A stretch of 16,693 bases of DNA from assembly GCA_947466165.1 (NCBI GenBank), contig CANIDW010000004.1, forward strand, positions 1 through 16,693, in the 5' to 3' direction. Source of the stretch: Comamonadaceae bacterium (lineage in GTDB: Bacteria; Pseudomonadota; Gammaproteobacteria; Burkholderiales; Burkholderiaceae_C). The stretch's first letter is position 1; every line of letters begins with the position of its first letter. Both the position numbers and the translations under genes were made by a program. Positions 8,470-16,653 of this stretch are shown piece by piece. The notes beneath the pieces were generated by a model. It saw nothing but the letters and a program-made list of their open reading frames with translations, had not been told where the DNA came from and did no database searches.

Positions 8470-8617
8470 CTTTTACTTGGCTTAAAGGGCCTCTATCGGC
8501 CTGGCCGGGGCCAGGGTCTTCAGGGTTTTCAGGGCTTGCGCGCCTTCAAAAACTTCCCGCTCAGGGGGTTGTCCGCCGGCCTTCATGGTTTGACCGGAGG
8601 GCATATCGGTCGTTTAA

Positions 8618-9334
8618 TCAGCTGGCGAGCGGTGGCTGGCCAGCCGGCGCTTCATCTTCTTGCACGGTATCCGGGGCTGCGTCAGCCATTGATGCAATTG
8701 GAGGGCTGTCCAGGGGCGCATCTGCCGGGATGAGCAGGCCTTGAGCTGATTCTGCGGCCTGGCCGGCAGCTGCGGAATCGGACAGACCGAACTCGATTTG
8801 CTCGAGCATTGCGCCTTCACCCTCACCACTGCTCAGCACGGGCAACTGGTCCAGCGACTCTACGCCGAGATCGTCTAAAAACTGCCGTGTGGTGGCGTAA
8901 AGCGCCGGCCTGCCGACCGTTTCACGGTGCCCGATCACCTCGACCCAGCCACGCTCTTCGAGCTGTTTGAGCAACAAACTGTTGATGGTCACACCGCGAA
9001 TGTCCTCCATATCGCCACGGGTGACAGGCTGACGGTAGGCAATGATGGCCAAGGTTTCAAGGGTGGCACGGGTGTATTTAGGGGGCTTTTCCGGGTGCAG
9101 ACGGTCCAGGAATTCGCGCATGGCAGGGCGACTCTGAAAGCGCCAGCCATTGGCCACATGCACCAGCTCCACGCCGCGGCTTGCCCAGTCATCTTGCAAC
9201 TGATGCAGCAATTCTTTGATGGTATCGGCTGACAGCACGCCGTCGAAAAGCAGCTCCATCTCGCGCACTTGCAGCGGCTGTGCAGCGCAGATCAATGCCG
9301 TTTCGAGGACGCACTTTGCATCCAACGTATTCAT
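8618..9334 (-). CDS. scpB: Segregation and condensation protein B
   Basis: ScpB is the winged-helix (kite) subunit that binds the kleisin ScpA in the Smc-ScpAB condensin and helps chromosome segregation. The protein has 238 residues. Two winged-helix domains are visible: about 5-75 ([20 protein letters not shown]) and about 86-152, including the signature [20 protein letters not shown] (88-107) and GRPALYATT (141-149). Residues 165-238 are an acidic Ala-rich tail of low complexity. The ATG start matches the usual family N-terminus but has no good Shine-Dalgarno sequence. ScpA is not next to it; in Burkholderiales scpA is often elsewhere on the chromosome. Its neighbours are the two pseudouridine synthases rluB and rluD. 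Confidence 0.95.
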   Translation of the reverse strand: MNTLDAKCVLETALICAAQPLQVREMELLFDGVLSADTIKELLHQLQDDWASRGVELVHVANGWRFQSRPAMREFLDRLHPEKPPKYTRATLETLAIIAYRQPVTRGDMEDIRGVTINSLLLKQLEERGWVEVIGHRETVGRPALYATTRQFLDDLGVESLDQLPVLSSGEGEGAMLEQIEFGLSDSAAAGQAAESAQGLLIPADAPLDSPPIASMADAAPDTVQEDEAPAGQPPLAS

Positions 9335-9351
9335 GATGTTTCAAATCCGAT

Positions 9352-9376
9352 AAAAATGCGAGCGAGCAAGTCGCTC
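9352..9376 (-). terminator. Weak terminator-like hairpin after rluD, just before scpB
   Basis: On the minus strand GAGCGA-CTTGC-TCGCTC (stem 6 bp, 9376-9360) is followed by GCATTTTT. It lies about 90 bp after the rluD stop and its T-tract ends 17 bp before the scpB ATG. The stem is short and the T-tract is offset by 3 nt, so efficiency is uncertain. Confidence 0.4.
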
Positions 9377-9464
9377 AGCGGCTGGCGTCAAAAGACAAAA
9401 GTCAGCGCAATTCACCCTGCGGGGCAGACACCGGGTCCGCGCAACGCGAGCGCAGTCATCACGA

Positions 9465-10499
9465 CTACGTTTTTCCATTGTAGCTCAGGCCCAAGGCCTC
9501 GATGGCATGCTCCAGATCGTCAGGTACGGGGGCGACAAAGGCCAAAGCCTCAGCGTTGCAGGGGTGTGCAAAAGCCAATCGCCGGGCATGCAAAGCCTGC
9601 CGGTTCAGCCCTGCTGCCGCCGCGCCGCCGTAAAGCTCGTCCGAAACCAGCGGGTGACCCAATGAGGCCATGTGAACACGTATCTGGTGGGTGCGCCCCG
9701 TGTGAAGCTTGCAACGCACCAGGCAATGGGCGTCCTGGTTGTCAAGCAGCGAAATATCGGTCATGGCGGTCTTACCCGAATTGCGCTCCAGGTCGACAAC
9801 GGCCATACGAAGGCGGTTGCGCGGGTCGCGGCCAATAGGCAGCGCCACCTGCTGCTGCCGCGAACCTTGCCAAGCCCGGTGCCCAACAGCCAGATAGTCC
9901 CGGCTTACCTCGCGTGCGGCAATCATCTCTACCAATCGGTCCATGGTTTCACGGGTCTTGGCCACCACCATCAGGCCGCTGGTGTCCTTGTCGAGCCGGT
10001 GCACGATACCTGCGCGCGGCAAAAAACGGGTCGCGTCATCGCGTGCCAGCAAGCCATTGAGCAAGGTGCCGCTCCAGTTGCCGGGGGCCGGATGCACCAC
10101 CAGTCCTGCGGGTTTATTGATGACCAGCAGGTGGGCGTCTTCAAACACCACGTCCAGGACCATGTCTTCGGGTTTGAAGGCCTGGCTTTGCGGGGTTGGC
10201 CTGAGTTCAATTTGCACGCGGTCGCCAGCCTTGACCTTGAAGGAAGCCTTGGTCACAGGCAAACCGTTCAGGCGCACCAAGCCTGAATCGATCAATTGCT
10301 GCAGGTAGGTGCGCGAGAACTCGGGCACAATTCCGGACAAGGCTCGGTCCAGGCGCTCGCCGTGCGCCGATATCGGCATCTCAGCCTCACGCAACTCCAC
10401 TTCAAGCGTACTGTCCGCATCCTCCTGCGACTCACCCGAGGGGTCTGGGACTGCGGGGTCGCTCGATATAATTACGGGGCTTTGTTCAGAAACAGTCAT
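9465..10499 (-). CDS. rluD: 23S rRNA pseudouridine synthase RluD
   Basis: RluD makes pseudouridines 1911, 1915 and 1917 in helix 69 of 23S rRNA. From the ATG at 10499 it has 344 residues. An acidic Ser/Asp/Glu-rich leader (about 1-43) precedes an S4 domain (ERLDRALSGIVPEFSRTYLQ, from about 48). The RluA-family catalytic domain follows, with AGIVHRLDKDTSGLMVVAKT carrying the catalytic Asp170, and LHTGRTHQIRVHMASLGHPL further on. The start is uncertain. The frame is open to a TTG at 10526, and ATG 10517 is also possible. ATG 10379, directly before the S4 domain, has the best Shine-Dalgarno sequence (GAGG, 10385-10388, 5 nt away) and would give 304 residues. The gene diverges from bamD, whose -10 box lies inside this 5' extension. 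Confidence 0.93.
   Translation of the reverse strand: MTVSEQSPVIISSDPAVPDPSGESQEDADSTLEVELREAEMPISAHGERLDRALSGIVPEFSRTYLQQLIDSGLVRLNGLPVTKASFKVKAGDRVQIELRPTPQSQAFKPEDMVLDVVFEDAHLLVINKPAGLVVHPAPGNWSGTLLNGLLARDDATRFLPRAGIVHRLDKDTSGLMVVAKTRETMDRLVEMIAAREVSRDYLAVGHRAWQGSRQQQVALPIGRDPRNRLRMAVVDLERNSGKTAMTDISLLDNQDAHCLVRCKLHTGRTHQIRVHMASLGHPLVSDELYGGAAAAGLNRQALHARRLAFAHPCNAEALAFVAPVPDDLEHAIEALGLSYNGKT
10445..10472 (+). promoter_or_regulatory. Probable sigma-70 promoter of bamD
   Basis: A perfect TATAAT -10 box lies at 10467-10472, with CTGGGA (3 of 6 to the -35 consensus) at 10445-10450, a 16-bp spacer. The expected start of transcription is about 10479, giving bamD a leader of roughly 36 nt. The promoter lies within the opposite-strand N-terminal extension of rluD. 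Confidence 0.6.
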
Positions 10500-10515
10500 T
10501 AGAGAGTCGATCACC

Positions 10516-11361
10516 ATGTTGCTCAAATTATCGGCGGTTCATGCCACGACTCGCGCAGCTGCTGCAGTTTTAATTCTGAGCGGCCTGCTTGCCGCCTGCT
10601 CCACCACGCCCACAGACCCGACTGCCGGCTGGAGCCCTAACAAAATTTACGCTGAAGCCAAAGACGAAGTCAGCGCTGGCGCTTTCGAAAAAGCCATCGT
10701 GCTCTATGAAAAGCTGGAAGGTCGGGCCGCAGGCACCCCTTTGGCGCAGCAGGCGCAGCTTGAAAAGGCGCACACCCAGTATAAAAACGGCGAACTGGTT
10801 CAGGCCGTCGCCACCCTGGACCGTTTTATCAAGCTGCACCCGGGCAGTTCCGCGGTGGACTATGCGCTCTACCTCAAGGGCCTGGTCAACTTCAATGACA
10901 ACCTGGGCACGTTCGGCAACCTGATCAGGCAAGACCTGGCCGAGCGGGACCAAAAAGCTGCCAAGGAGTCCTTCGAGGCCTTCAAAGAACTGGTGGCGCG
11001 CTTTCCAGAGTCACGCTATGCCCCGGATGCACGCTTGCGCATGGGCTATATCGTGAACTCGCTGGCGCAGTCAGAAGTGCATGTGGCGCGCTACTACTTC
11101 ACGCGTGGCGCTTATGTCGCGGCCATCAACCGCGCCCAAAATGCACTGACCAATTACCGCGACGTGCCGGCCGCAGAAGAAGCTCTGTTTTTGCTGTATC
11201 GCTCCTACGATGCCATGGGCATGACGCAGTTGCGTGATGACACGCTCCGGATCATGCAAAAAAGTTATCCCGACAGCACCTTCATGCGGGGCACTTCCCA
11301 GGGCGGCAAGGGCGCAAAGGATGCCAAAGACACTAAGGGCGCGTGGTACAAGTTTTGGTAA
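10516..11361 (+). CDS. bamD: Outer membrane protein assembly factor BamD (ComL/YfiO)
   Basis: BamD is an essential lipoprotein of the BAM complex, which inserts beta-barrel proteins into the outer membrane. The 281-residue protein begins with a lipoprotein signal ending in the lipobox LLAAC, lipidated at Cys28. TPR helices follow (AEAKDEVSAGAFEKAIVLYE from about 46, then YALYLKGLVNFND at 116-128), as does the conserved FPESRYAPDARLRMGYI (163-179). It ends in a Gly/Lys-rich tail and WYKFW. It is somewhat longer than E. coli BamD (245). The ATG at 10516 keeps the signal peptide; the frame is open further upstream but that part lies over rluD and the promoter. It is the only plus-strand gene here. 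Its last 29 bp overlap the convergent helicase gene, so no terminator fits between them. BamD is often encoded divergently from rluD. Confidence 0.97.
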   Translation: MLLKLSAVHATTRAAAAVLILSGLLAACSTTPTDPTAGWSPNKIYAEAKDEVSAGAFEKAIVLYEKLEGRAAGTPLAQQAQLEKAHTQYKNGELVQAVATLDRFIKLHPGSSAVDYALYLKGLVNFNDNLGTFGNLIRQDLAERDQKAAKESFEAFKELVARFPESRYAPDARLRMGYIVNSLAQSEVHVARYYFTRGAYVAAINRAQNALTNYRDVPAAEEALFLLYRSYDAMGMTQLRDDTLRIMQKSYPDSTFMRGTSQGGKGAKDAKDTKGAWYKFW

Positions 11362-13330
11362 GCAAATCCAAGCGCTGCAACAGCTCAGACTCTGAACTCA
11401 GTCGTTGCATGGGCGGCAAGGCCCGCAGCAGTCGCCTGCCATAACCCATGGCGACCAGCCGGGTGTCGCACACCACCAGCACGCCCTGATCGGTTTCACG
11501 CCTGATCAGCCGCCCTGCACCCTGCTTGAGCGCAACGGCCGCCTCCGGTAAAAAATAGTCGTTGAAAGCACTCCGACCTAGCGATTCAATGTGCCTGGAG
11601 CGCGCTTCTGCCATCGGGTCATTCGGTGGCGGAAAAGGCAGCTTGTCGATGATGACCATTTGCAGCGCCTCGCCGGGCACGTCAATACCCTCCCAAAATG
11701 AGGCCGAGGCCACCAGAATGCAGCCGACCTCGCCCGCATCACTGCCCCGGCGAAAGCGCTCGATCAGCACGCGCTTGGGCAAGTCGCCTTGCGCCAGCAC
11801 CTCCAACTCACCCGCGTCCTTGAAACTCTCACGCAGCGCATCGGCAATGCCGCGCAATGCTCGCAGTGTGGTGGTCAGCACCATCGTTCGGCCACCCAGA
11901 CGACGGGCCCAGATAGCAGCCGACTCCGCCACCCGCGCCATGTGCGATGGCTCGCCGGGTTTGGGGAAGTCCTGCGGCACATAGACGGCGGCCTGAACAG
12001 CGTAGTCAAACGGACTGCCCACGCGCAAGATCTGCGCGCCGGCCAGACCGCAGGGCTGGGTGAACCAGCTCAGCTTGTCATCGTCGCCCAGGGTGGCCGA
12101 AGTGAATACCCAGGTTTTGGCCCCCTCTGGACTGCTGCCCAGCACCTTGGACTGAACCGCCTGGGCAATGTCCAGCGGCGACTCGACCAGCCTCAGCTGC
12201 GCGCCGACTTCCAGCCACCGCACAGAGCCGGTCTGGCAGGGCCCTGCAAAGTGCTTCAAGCGCTCACCGAACTCAATCGCTCTTTCTTGCAGACGCGCAA
12301 AGTCCGGGGCCAGCTCACTCACACTGTCCAGCGCTTGCGCCGCAGCTTCGCAGGCCTCGGCCATCTGTACCAGAGCCAGCGTCCAGGCCACCCCGTCAAG
12401 CGTTTCGGGGACAGCCTCGGTCCAGCGCAGTTTGGTGCCCGGAAAAGCCTTGCCCACGCAAAGGCGCAACTCGCGCGCCGCCCGCTCAGTCTGCGCTGCA
12501 AGGGCATGCCAGTCCACCAAACCACGGGCCAGCTGCAAGCCGACTCCCAACATATCCCGGCAAAAGTCCAGCAATTGTCCGGTGGTGATGTTCTTGCCTA
12601 AAAACTGAATACCGGTTTCGTTGAGCTGGTGAGCTTCGTCAAAAATTGCAATGCGCACGGTCGGCAACAACTCGGCCACGCCACTCTCACGCACCGCCAG
12701 ATCAGCAAAAAACAAATGATGGTTGATGACCACCACATCGGCGGCCAAGGCTTCGCGGCGGGCCAGATTGACATGGCAGGCCCGAAAACTCGGGCAGGCT
12801 GAACCCAGACAGTTCTCACGTGTCGATGTCACCAGCGCAATCACCGGTGAGCGTTCATCGAGTCCAGGCAGTTCTGCCAGATCGCCGGTGCGGGTAGTCT
12901 GAGACCATTCCTCAATGCGCGCCAGCGCATGCAAGGTGCTGCGCTCTGGCATCATGGCCTCGCTGCGAGCCTGCTGCATGCGGTGCAGGCACAAGTAGCT
13001 GCCACGCCCCTTGAGCAGCGCCATGCTGACCGGCAGGCCCAAAGCCTGAACCAGCTTGGGCAGATCGCGACCAAACAGCTGGTCTTGCAGTGCCTTCGTG
13101 GCTGTTGACAACATCACCCGCTCGCCGCTGAGCAAAGCCGGCACCAGATAGGAAAAAGTCTTGCCGACGCCGGTGCTCGCTTCCACCACCAGGGGGTAGG
13201 CGCCCTCAATGGCCCTGGCCACCGCCATGGCCATGTCGGTCTGACCACGGCGCGGCATGAAGTGATCTGTCGTTCGCGACAAAACGCCGCCGGGCGCAAA
13301 GGCGGCTTCGACCTGCTGCTCCAGGTCCAT
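11333..13330 (-). CDS. yoaA: YoaA/DinG-family ATP-dependent DNA helicase (XPD-like, Fe-S)
   Basis: This is an SF2 5'-3' DNA helicase of the XPD/DinG group with 665 residues, near E. coli YoaA (636) and shorter than DinG (716). Walker A is ASTGVGKT (51-58) and the Walker B box is DEAH (231-234, IAIFDEAHQLNETG). Motif VI is QGAGRLIRR (603-611). The four cysteines of the XPD-type Fe-S cluster are present: Cys114 (YLCLHRM), Cys174, Cys179 and Cys185 (NCLGSACPSFRACHVN). The NCLGS-CP and VVINHHLFFAD segments resemble YoaA more than DinG. YoaA partners the HolC subunit of DNA polymerase III in E. coli and helps at stalled forks. An in-frame stop about 11 codons upstream supports the ATG at 13330. 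The 3' end overlaps bamD. The helicase family is certain and the YoaA assignment likely. Confidence 0.92.
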   Translation of the reverse strand: MDLEQQVEAAFAPGGVLSRTTDHFMPRRGQTDMAMAVARAIEGAYPLVVEASTGVGKTFSYLVPALLSGERVMLSTATKALQDQLFGRDLPKLVQALGLPVSMALLKGRGSYLCLHRMQQARSEAMMPERSTLHALARIEEWSQTTRTGDLAELPGLDERSPVIALVTSTRENCLGSACPSFRACHVNLARREALAADVVVINHHLFFADLAVRESGVAELLPTVRIAIFDEAHQLNETGIQFLGKNITTGQLLDFCRDMLGVGLQLARGLVDWHALAAQTERAARELRLCVGKAFPGTKLRWTEAVPETLDGVAWTLALVQMAEACEAAAQALDSVSELAPDFARLQERAIEFGERLKHFAGPCQTGSVRWLEVGAQLRLVESPLDIAQAVQSKVLGSSPEGAKTWVFTSATLGDDDKLSWFTQPCGLAGAQILRVGSPFDYAVQAAVYVPQDFPKPGEPSHMARVAESAAIWARRLGGRTMVLTTTLRALRGIADALRESFKDAGELEVLAQGDLPKRVLIERFRRGSDAGEVGCILVASASFWEGIDVPGEALQMVIIDKLPFPPPNDPMAEARSRHIESLGRSAFNDYFLPEAAVALKQGAGRLIRRETDQGVLVVCDTRLVAMGYGRRLLRALPPMQRLSSESELLQRLDLLTKTCTTRP

Positions 13331-13466
13331 CAGGCAGTCTCTGCCAGCGACAAGCCGGGCTGCTTAAGAAGTAAGTCGATGAAGGGCCCAGGGGCAGCGT
13401 GAGAGTAGGTCGGCAAAAGGCGGCTTTCGCGCAGGCAAGCTGCAAGAAACGGGGTCAATGGGTGTG

Positions 13467-14108
13467 TCAGGGTGGCGCAGGCAGTGGTTTACGGGTGCTG
13501 TTGGATTTGTCCTTTAAGCGCTTATCGCGCTCGGCCTGATTTTGGGCGGCTTTTTCAGAACGCACTTTGGCATCCTGGACATTGGCGGCAGCTTGTTCAT
13601 GCCGGGTCTTGGCTTCGCCTGCTTTGCTTTGGCTGTTTTTTTGACGTGTTTGGGCAGCCTCTACATTGGCGTTGGCGTCTGCCGCCGACTTGGCTTGACT
13701 CTGTCCACGTTGATCGTTGCGATCTGATCGACGATCAGTTTCTTGTTGTGCCTTTTTTTCCTGCTCAGCGCGTTGCTGCTGACGTTCCAGGTTATTTTTA
13801 TCTTCGGTCTTCTGAATCTGATCGGCTCCCCGAGCTTTGCGGTCTGCCTCGTTGATCAAAAGATCCTGACGGCGCAGGTCTGCCATTGCCTCGTTGCGCC
13901 GGGGACGTATCTCCTGCAGACAAGCGTTGACCGCAAACCGGCTTTTGCAAGCTGCCTCTTCTGCCTGGAAACCAGCCTCAAGCCGGGCCCGCTCTGCAGC
14001 GATCTTGCTGCGTTCCAGCGCATTGTTGTCCTTTTCCTGGGCCGGCGACTGGGCCATTGCTGCGCCAAGTGACAGGCCGCAGCAAAACAGAAAGAGGACG
14101 AATTTCAT
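13467..14108 (-). CDS. Secreted coiled-coil protein of unknown function
   Basis: I do not recognise a characterised family. The 213-residue product starts with a Sec signal peptide (MKFVLFLFCCGLSLGAAMAQ, likely cleaved after AMAQ or nearby), so it should be periplasmic. Two cysteines, Cys54 and Cys63 (EAACKSRFAVNACLQ), could form a disulfide. From about 30 to 200 the chain is almost wholly charged helix rich in Ala, Gln, Lys, Arg, Glu and Asp, which suggests a long coiled coil or an extended disordered segment, ending in LPAPP. Residues 31-95 (ERSKIAAERARLEAGFQAEE onward) look more complex than the repetitive second half and may be the conserved part. Its ATG overlaps the zapE stop as ATGA and has AGGA 4 nt upstream, so it is translationally coupled to zapE. 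No membrane anchor is seen apart from the signal. It is a real gene by frame, signal and coupling. Confidence 0.85.
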   Translation of the reverse strand: MKFVLFLFCCGLSLGAAMAQSPAQEKDNNALERSKIAAERARLEAGFQAEEAACKSRFAVNACLQEIRPRRNEAMADLRRQDLLINEADRKARGADQIQKTEDKNNLERQQQRAEQEKKAQQETDRRSDRNDQRGQSQAKSAADANANVEAAQTRQKNSQSKAGEAKTRHEQAAANVQDAKVRSEKAAQNQAERDKRLKDKSNSTRKPLPAPP

Positions 14109-15202
14109 GTGATCCTGGTGTCAACAATACGGCGCTCCAGCGCCAGATACTGCGTCGACTGCATTTCATTCAATCTTGAAATGGTACGTGGAAATTCATG
14201 TGCCAGGGGGCCTTCTGTGTAAAGAGCCTCCGGCGGCACGGCGGCCGACATGATCAGCTTGACATGCCGGTCATACAAAACGTCCACCAACCAGGTGAAT
14301 CTGCGGGCTTCAGAGGCCATGCGCACAGGCATGTGCGGCACGTCACTGAGCAACACGGTGTGGAACCTGCTGGCCATTTCCAGGTAGTCGTTTTGCGAGC
14401 GCGGGCCGCCGCACAAGGTCTTGAAATCAAACCAGACCACGCCGCCGGCTTTGCGACGGGCACGGATCTGCCGCGATTCGATGTTCAGCACAGGGTCTTC
14501 GTCGCGCTTTTCAGCCAAACGTTCGAAAGCGTCCGCCATGGCAGCGTCGGCCGTCTGACCCAATGGCATGTGATAAAGCTGGAGCTGCTCTAAAGTGATG
14601 GAGCGGTAATCGGTACCGTTGTCCACACTGATCACGTCCAAGTTGGCTTTGAGCAAGTCTATGGCCGGCAAGATGCGGTCTCTGTGCATACCGTTGGGGT
14701 AAAGCGCATCAGGCTCAAAATTGGAAGTGGTGACAAAACCCACGCCATTGTTGAAGAGTGCAGCCAACAATCGGTGCAGGATCATCGCATCGGTGATCTC
14801 AGCCACATGGAACTCGTCAAAACAGATGAGTTTGTAGCGCAAGGCCATGCGCCGGCCCAACTCATCCAGCGGGTTGACCGTGCCCTGTAATTCGCGCAAC
14901 TCACGGTGCACCTCGCGCATAAACTCGTGAAAATGCAAGCGCGTTTTACGTTTGAGTGGCACCGCGTTGTAAAAGCAGTCCATCAAAAAGCTCTTGCCCC
15001 GCCCCACCCCACCGTGCATGTACACACCCCGCGGAATAGCCGGCCGGTTGATCAGCTTCTTGAGTGAGTTGGAGCGCTTTTCCTTGTAGCCAGCCCATTC
15101 AGTGGCGCAGCGCTCGAGCGCATCGACCGCACGCAGCTGAGCAGGGTCACTGCGGTAACCCCGCAGCTGCAGTTCGGCCTCGTAGGCAGAACGAACGGAC
15201 AT
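14105..15202 (-). CDS. zapE: Cell division protein ZapE (AFG1-like ATPase)
   Basis: ZapE is a cytoplasmic AAA-like ATPase that in E. coli acts on Z rings late in division, mainly under stress; the mitochondrial relative is AFG1/LACE1. The protein has 365 residues. Walker A is GGVGRGKS (64-71, within GVYMHGGVGRGKSFLMDCFY). HFHEFM follows at 90-95. Walker B is LICFDEFHV (125-133). A sensor-type stretch TSNFEPDALYPNG lies at 159-171, and the C-terminal RFTWLVDVLYDRHVKLIMSA is also family-typical. The ATG start is 23 bp after the lpdA stop. The Shine-Dalgarno sequence is weak. The stop overlaps the start of the unknown secreted protein. In Comamonadaceae zapE commonly follows the sucAB-lpdA genes, which suggests co-transcription with them. 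Confidence 0.96.
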   Translation of the reverse strand: MSVRSAYEAELQLRGYRSDPAQLRAVDALERCATEWAGYKEKRSNSLKKLINRPAIPRGVYMHGGVGRGKSFLMDCFYNAVPLKRKTRLHFHEFMREVHRELRELQGTVNPLDELGRRMALRYKLICFDEFHVAEITDAMILHRLLAALFNNGVGFVTTSNFEPDALYPNGMHRDRILPAIDLLKANLDVISVDNGTDYRSITLEQLQLYHMPLGQTADAAMADAFERLAEKRDEDPVLNIESRQIRARRKAGGVVWFDFKTLCGGPRSQNDYLEMASRFHTVLLSDVPHMPVRMASEARRFTWLVDVLYDRHVKLIMSAAVPPEALYTEGPLAHEFPRTISRLNEMQSTQYLALERRIVDTRIT

Positions 15203-15225
15203 GGACGCCGGCTTACGTTCTGCGC

Positions 15226-16653
15226 TCAGAAGTTGAGCGTGCGCTTGTCCACCGCCAGGGCCGCTTCCTTGGTGGCTTCACTCAAGGACGGGTGTGCATG
15301 GCAGATGCGGGCAATGTCTTCGCTGCTGGCGCGGAACTCCATGGCCACCACGCATTCTGCGATCAACTCGCTGGCCATCGGACCAACGATGTGCACGCCG
15401 AGGATTTCGTCCGTGGCGGCGTCCGCCAGCATCTTGACCATGCCGGTGGTGTCACCCAAGGCGCGCGCGCGGCCGTTGGCCATGAACGGGAAGGTACCAG
15501 CTTTGTAGGCGCGGCCGGCGGCTTTGAGCTGCTCTTCGGTCTGACCGACCCACGCGATTTCCGGGTTGGTGTAAATCACCCAGGGAATGGTGTTGAAGTT
15601 GACATGCCCGTGCTGGCCGGCAATGCGCTCGGCCACGGCTACGCCCTCTTCCTCGGCTTTGTGCGCCAGCATGGGGCCGCGCACCACGTCGCCCACCGCC
15701 CAGACGTTGGGCAGGTTGGTCTTGCAGTCGGCGTCCACCACAATGGCGCCGCGCTCGTCCAGCGCCAAGCCCACGGTATCAGCGGCCAGGCCGGTGGTGT
15801 TGGCCACGCGGCCGATCGAGATGATCAGCTTGTCAACGTCCAGCGACACGGCTTCGCCCTTGGCGTTGGTGTAGGCGACAGAAACGCCCTTCTTGGCGGA
15901 CTTGATCTCGCCAACCTTGACGCCGAGCTCGATCTTCAGGCCCTGCTTGATGAAAGCCTTGTGCGCTTCTTTGGCGATTTGCTGGTCTACCGCGCCCAAA
16001 AAGGTGGGCAGGCCTTCGAGCACCGTCACCTCAGCACCCAGACGGCGCCAGACCGAGCCCATCTCCAGACCGATGACACCCGAGCCGATCAGACCGAGTT
16101 TTTTGGGCACGGCGCCGATGCGCAGCGCACCGTCGTTCGACAGGATGTTGTCTTCATCAAAGGGCGTGCCGGGCAAGGTGCGTGCGCTCGAGCCGGTGGC
16201 CACCACCACGTGCTTGCCGGAAATGGTTTCTTCAACCTTGCCGGCCACTTTGATCTCGTAAGCGCCGTCTTTGGCGGCGACAAAAGAGCCGCGACCGTGA
16301 AAGAACGAGACCTTGTTCTTTTTGAACAGAAACAAGATGCCCTCGTTGTTTTGCTTCACGACGCTGTCTTTACGGGCAAGCATCTTGGCTATGTCCATCT
16401 TCACGCCGGTGGCGGTGATGCCATGGTCTGCAAAGTGGTGGTTGGCATGGTCAAAATGCTCGCTGGACTGCAGCAAAGCCTTGGAGGGAATGCAGCCGAC
16501 GTTGGTGCAGGTACCGCCGGGTGCGGGGCCTCCGGCCGCATTTTTCCACTCGTCAATACAAGCTACGTTAAAGCCCAGCTGGGCCGCACGAATGGCCGCG
16601 ATATAGCCGCCGGGACCTGCGCCGATGACGACGACGTCAAATTGTTGAGACAT
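15226..16653 (-). CDS. lpdA: Dihydrolipoyl dehydrogenase (E3)
   Basis: This FAD disulfide oxidoreductase reoxidises dihydrolipoamide using NAD+ in 2-oxo acid dehydrogenase complexes. It has 475 residues, the standard length. The FAD-binding N-terminus is VVVIGAGPGGYIAAIRAAQL (7-26). The redox disulfide is Cys49/Cys54 (GGTCTNVGCIPSK), preceded by the short GGPAPGG insertion common in beta-proteobacteria. A second nucleotide-binding motif is GLIGSGVIGLEMGSVWRRLG. The C-terminal HAHPSLSEA gives the catalytic pair His454/Glu459. The ATG start has GGAAAG about 6 nt upstream. With zapE following, it is most likely the E3 of the 2-oxoglutarate dehydrogenase operon (sucA-sucB-lpdA), but the E1 and E2 genes lie outside the window, so that is inference. 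Confidence 0.97.
   Translation of the reverse strand: MSQQFDVVVIGAGPGGYIAAIRAAQLGFNVACIDEWKNAAGGPAPGGTCTNVGCIPSKALLQSSEHFDHANHHFADHGITATGVKMDIAKMLARKDSVVKQNNEGILFLFKKNKVSFFHGRGSFVAAKDGAYEIKVAGKVEETISGKHVVVATGSSARTLPGTPFDEDNILSNDGALRIGAVPKKLGLIGSGVIGLEMGSVWRRLGAEVTVLEGLPTFLGAVDQQIAKEAHKAFIKQGLKIELGVKVGEIKSAKKGVSVAYTNAKGEAVSLDVDKLIISIGRVANTTGLAADTVGLALDERGAIVVDADCKTNLPNVWAVGDVVRGPMLAHKAEEEGVAVAERIAGQHGHVNFNTIPWVIYTNPEIAWVGQTEEQLKAAGRAYKAGTFPFMANGRARALGDTTGMVKMLADAATDEILGVHIVGPMASELIAECVVAMEFRASSEDIARICHAHPSLSEATKEAALAVDKRTLNF

Noticed and set aside
8500..8515. Inverted repeat CCTGGCC-GG-GGCCAGG between scpB and rluB
   Set aside because: It has no T-tract on either strand and a tiny loop, and such GC-rich palindromes are common at this base composition. 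It is not called a terminator.
11789..12601. Plus-strand open frame of 270 codons opposite the helicase gene
   Set aside because: It is a shadow of the YoaA/DinG-type helicase, whose motifs fix the minus strand as coding.
13206..13445. Minus-strand open frame covering the gap before the helicase gene
   Set aside because: It mostly overlaps the helicase start in another frame, has no Shine-Dalgarno sequence and no family likeness. The 136-bp gap appears to hold no gene.
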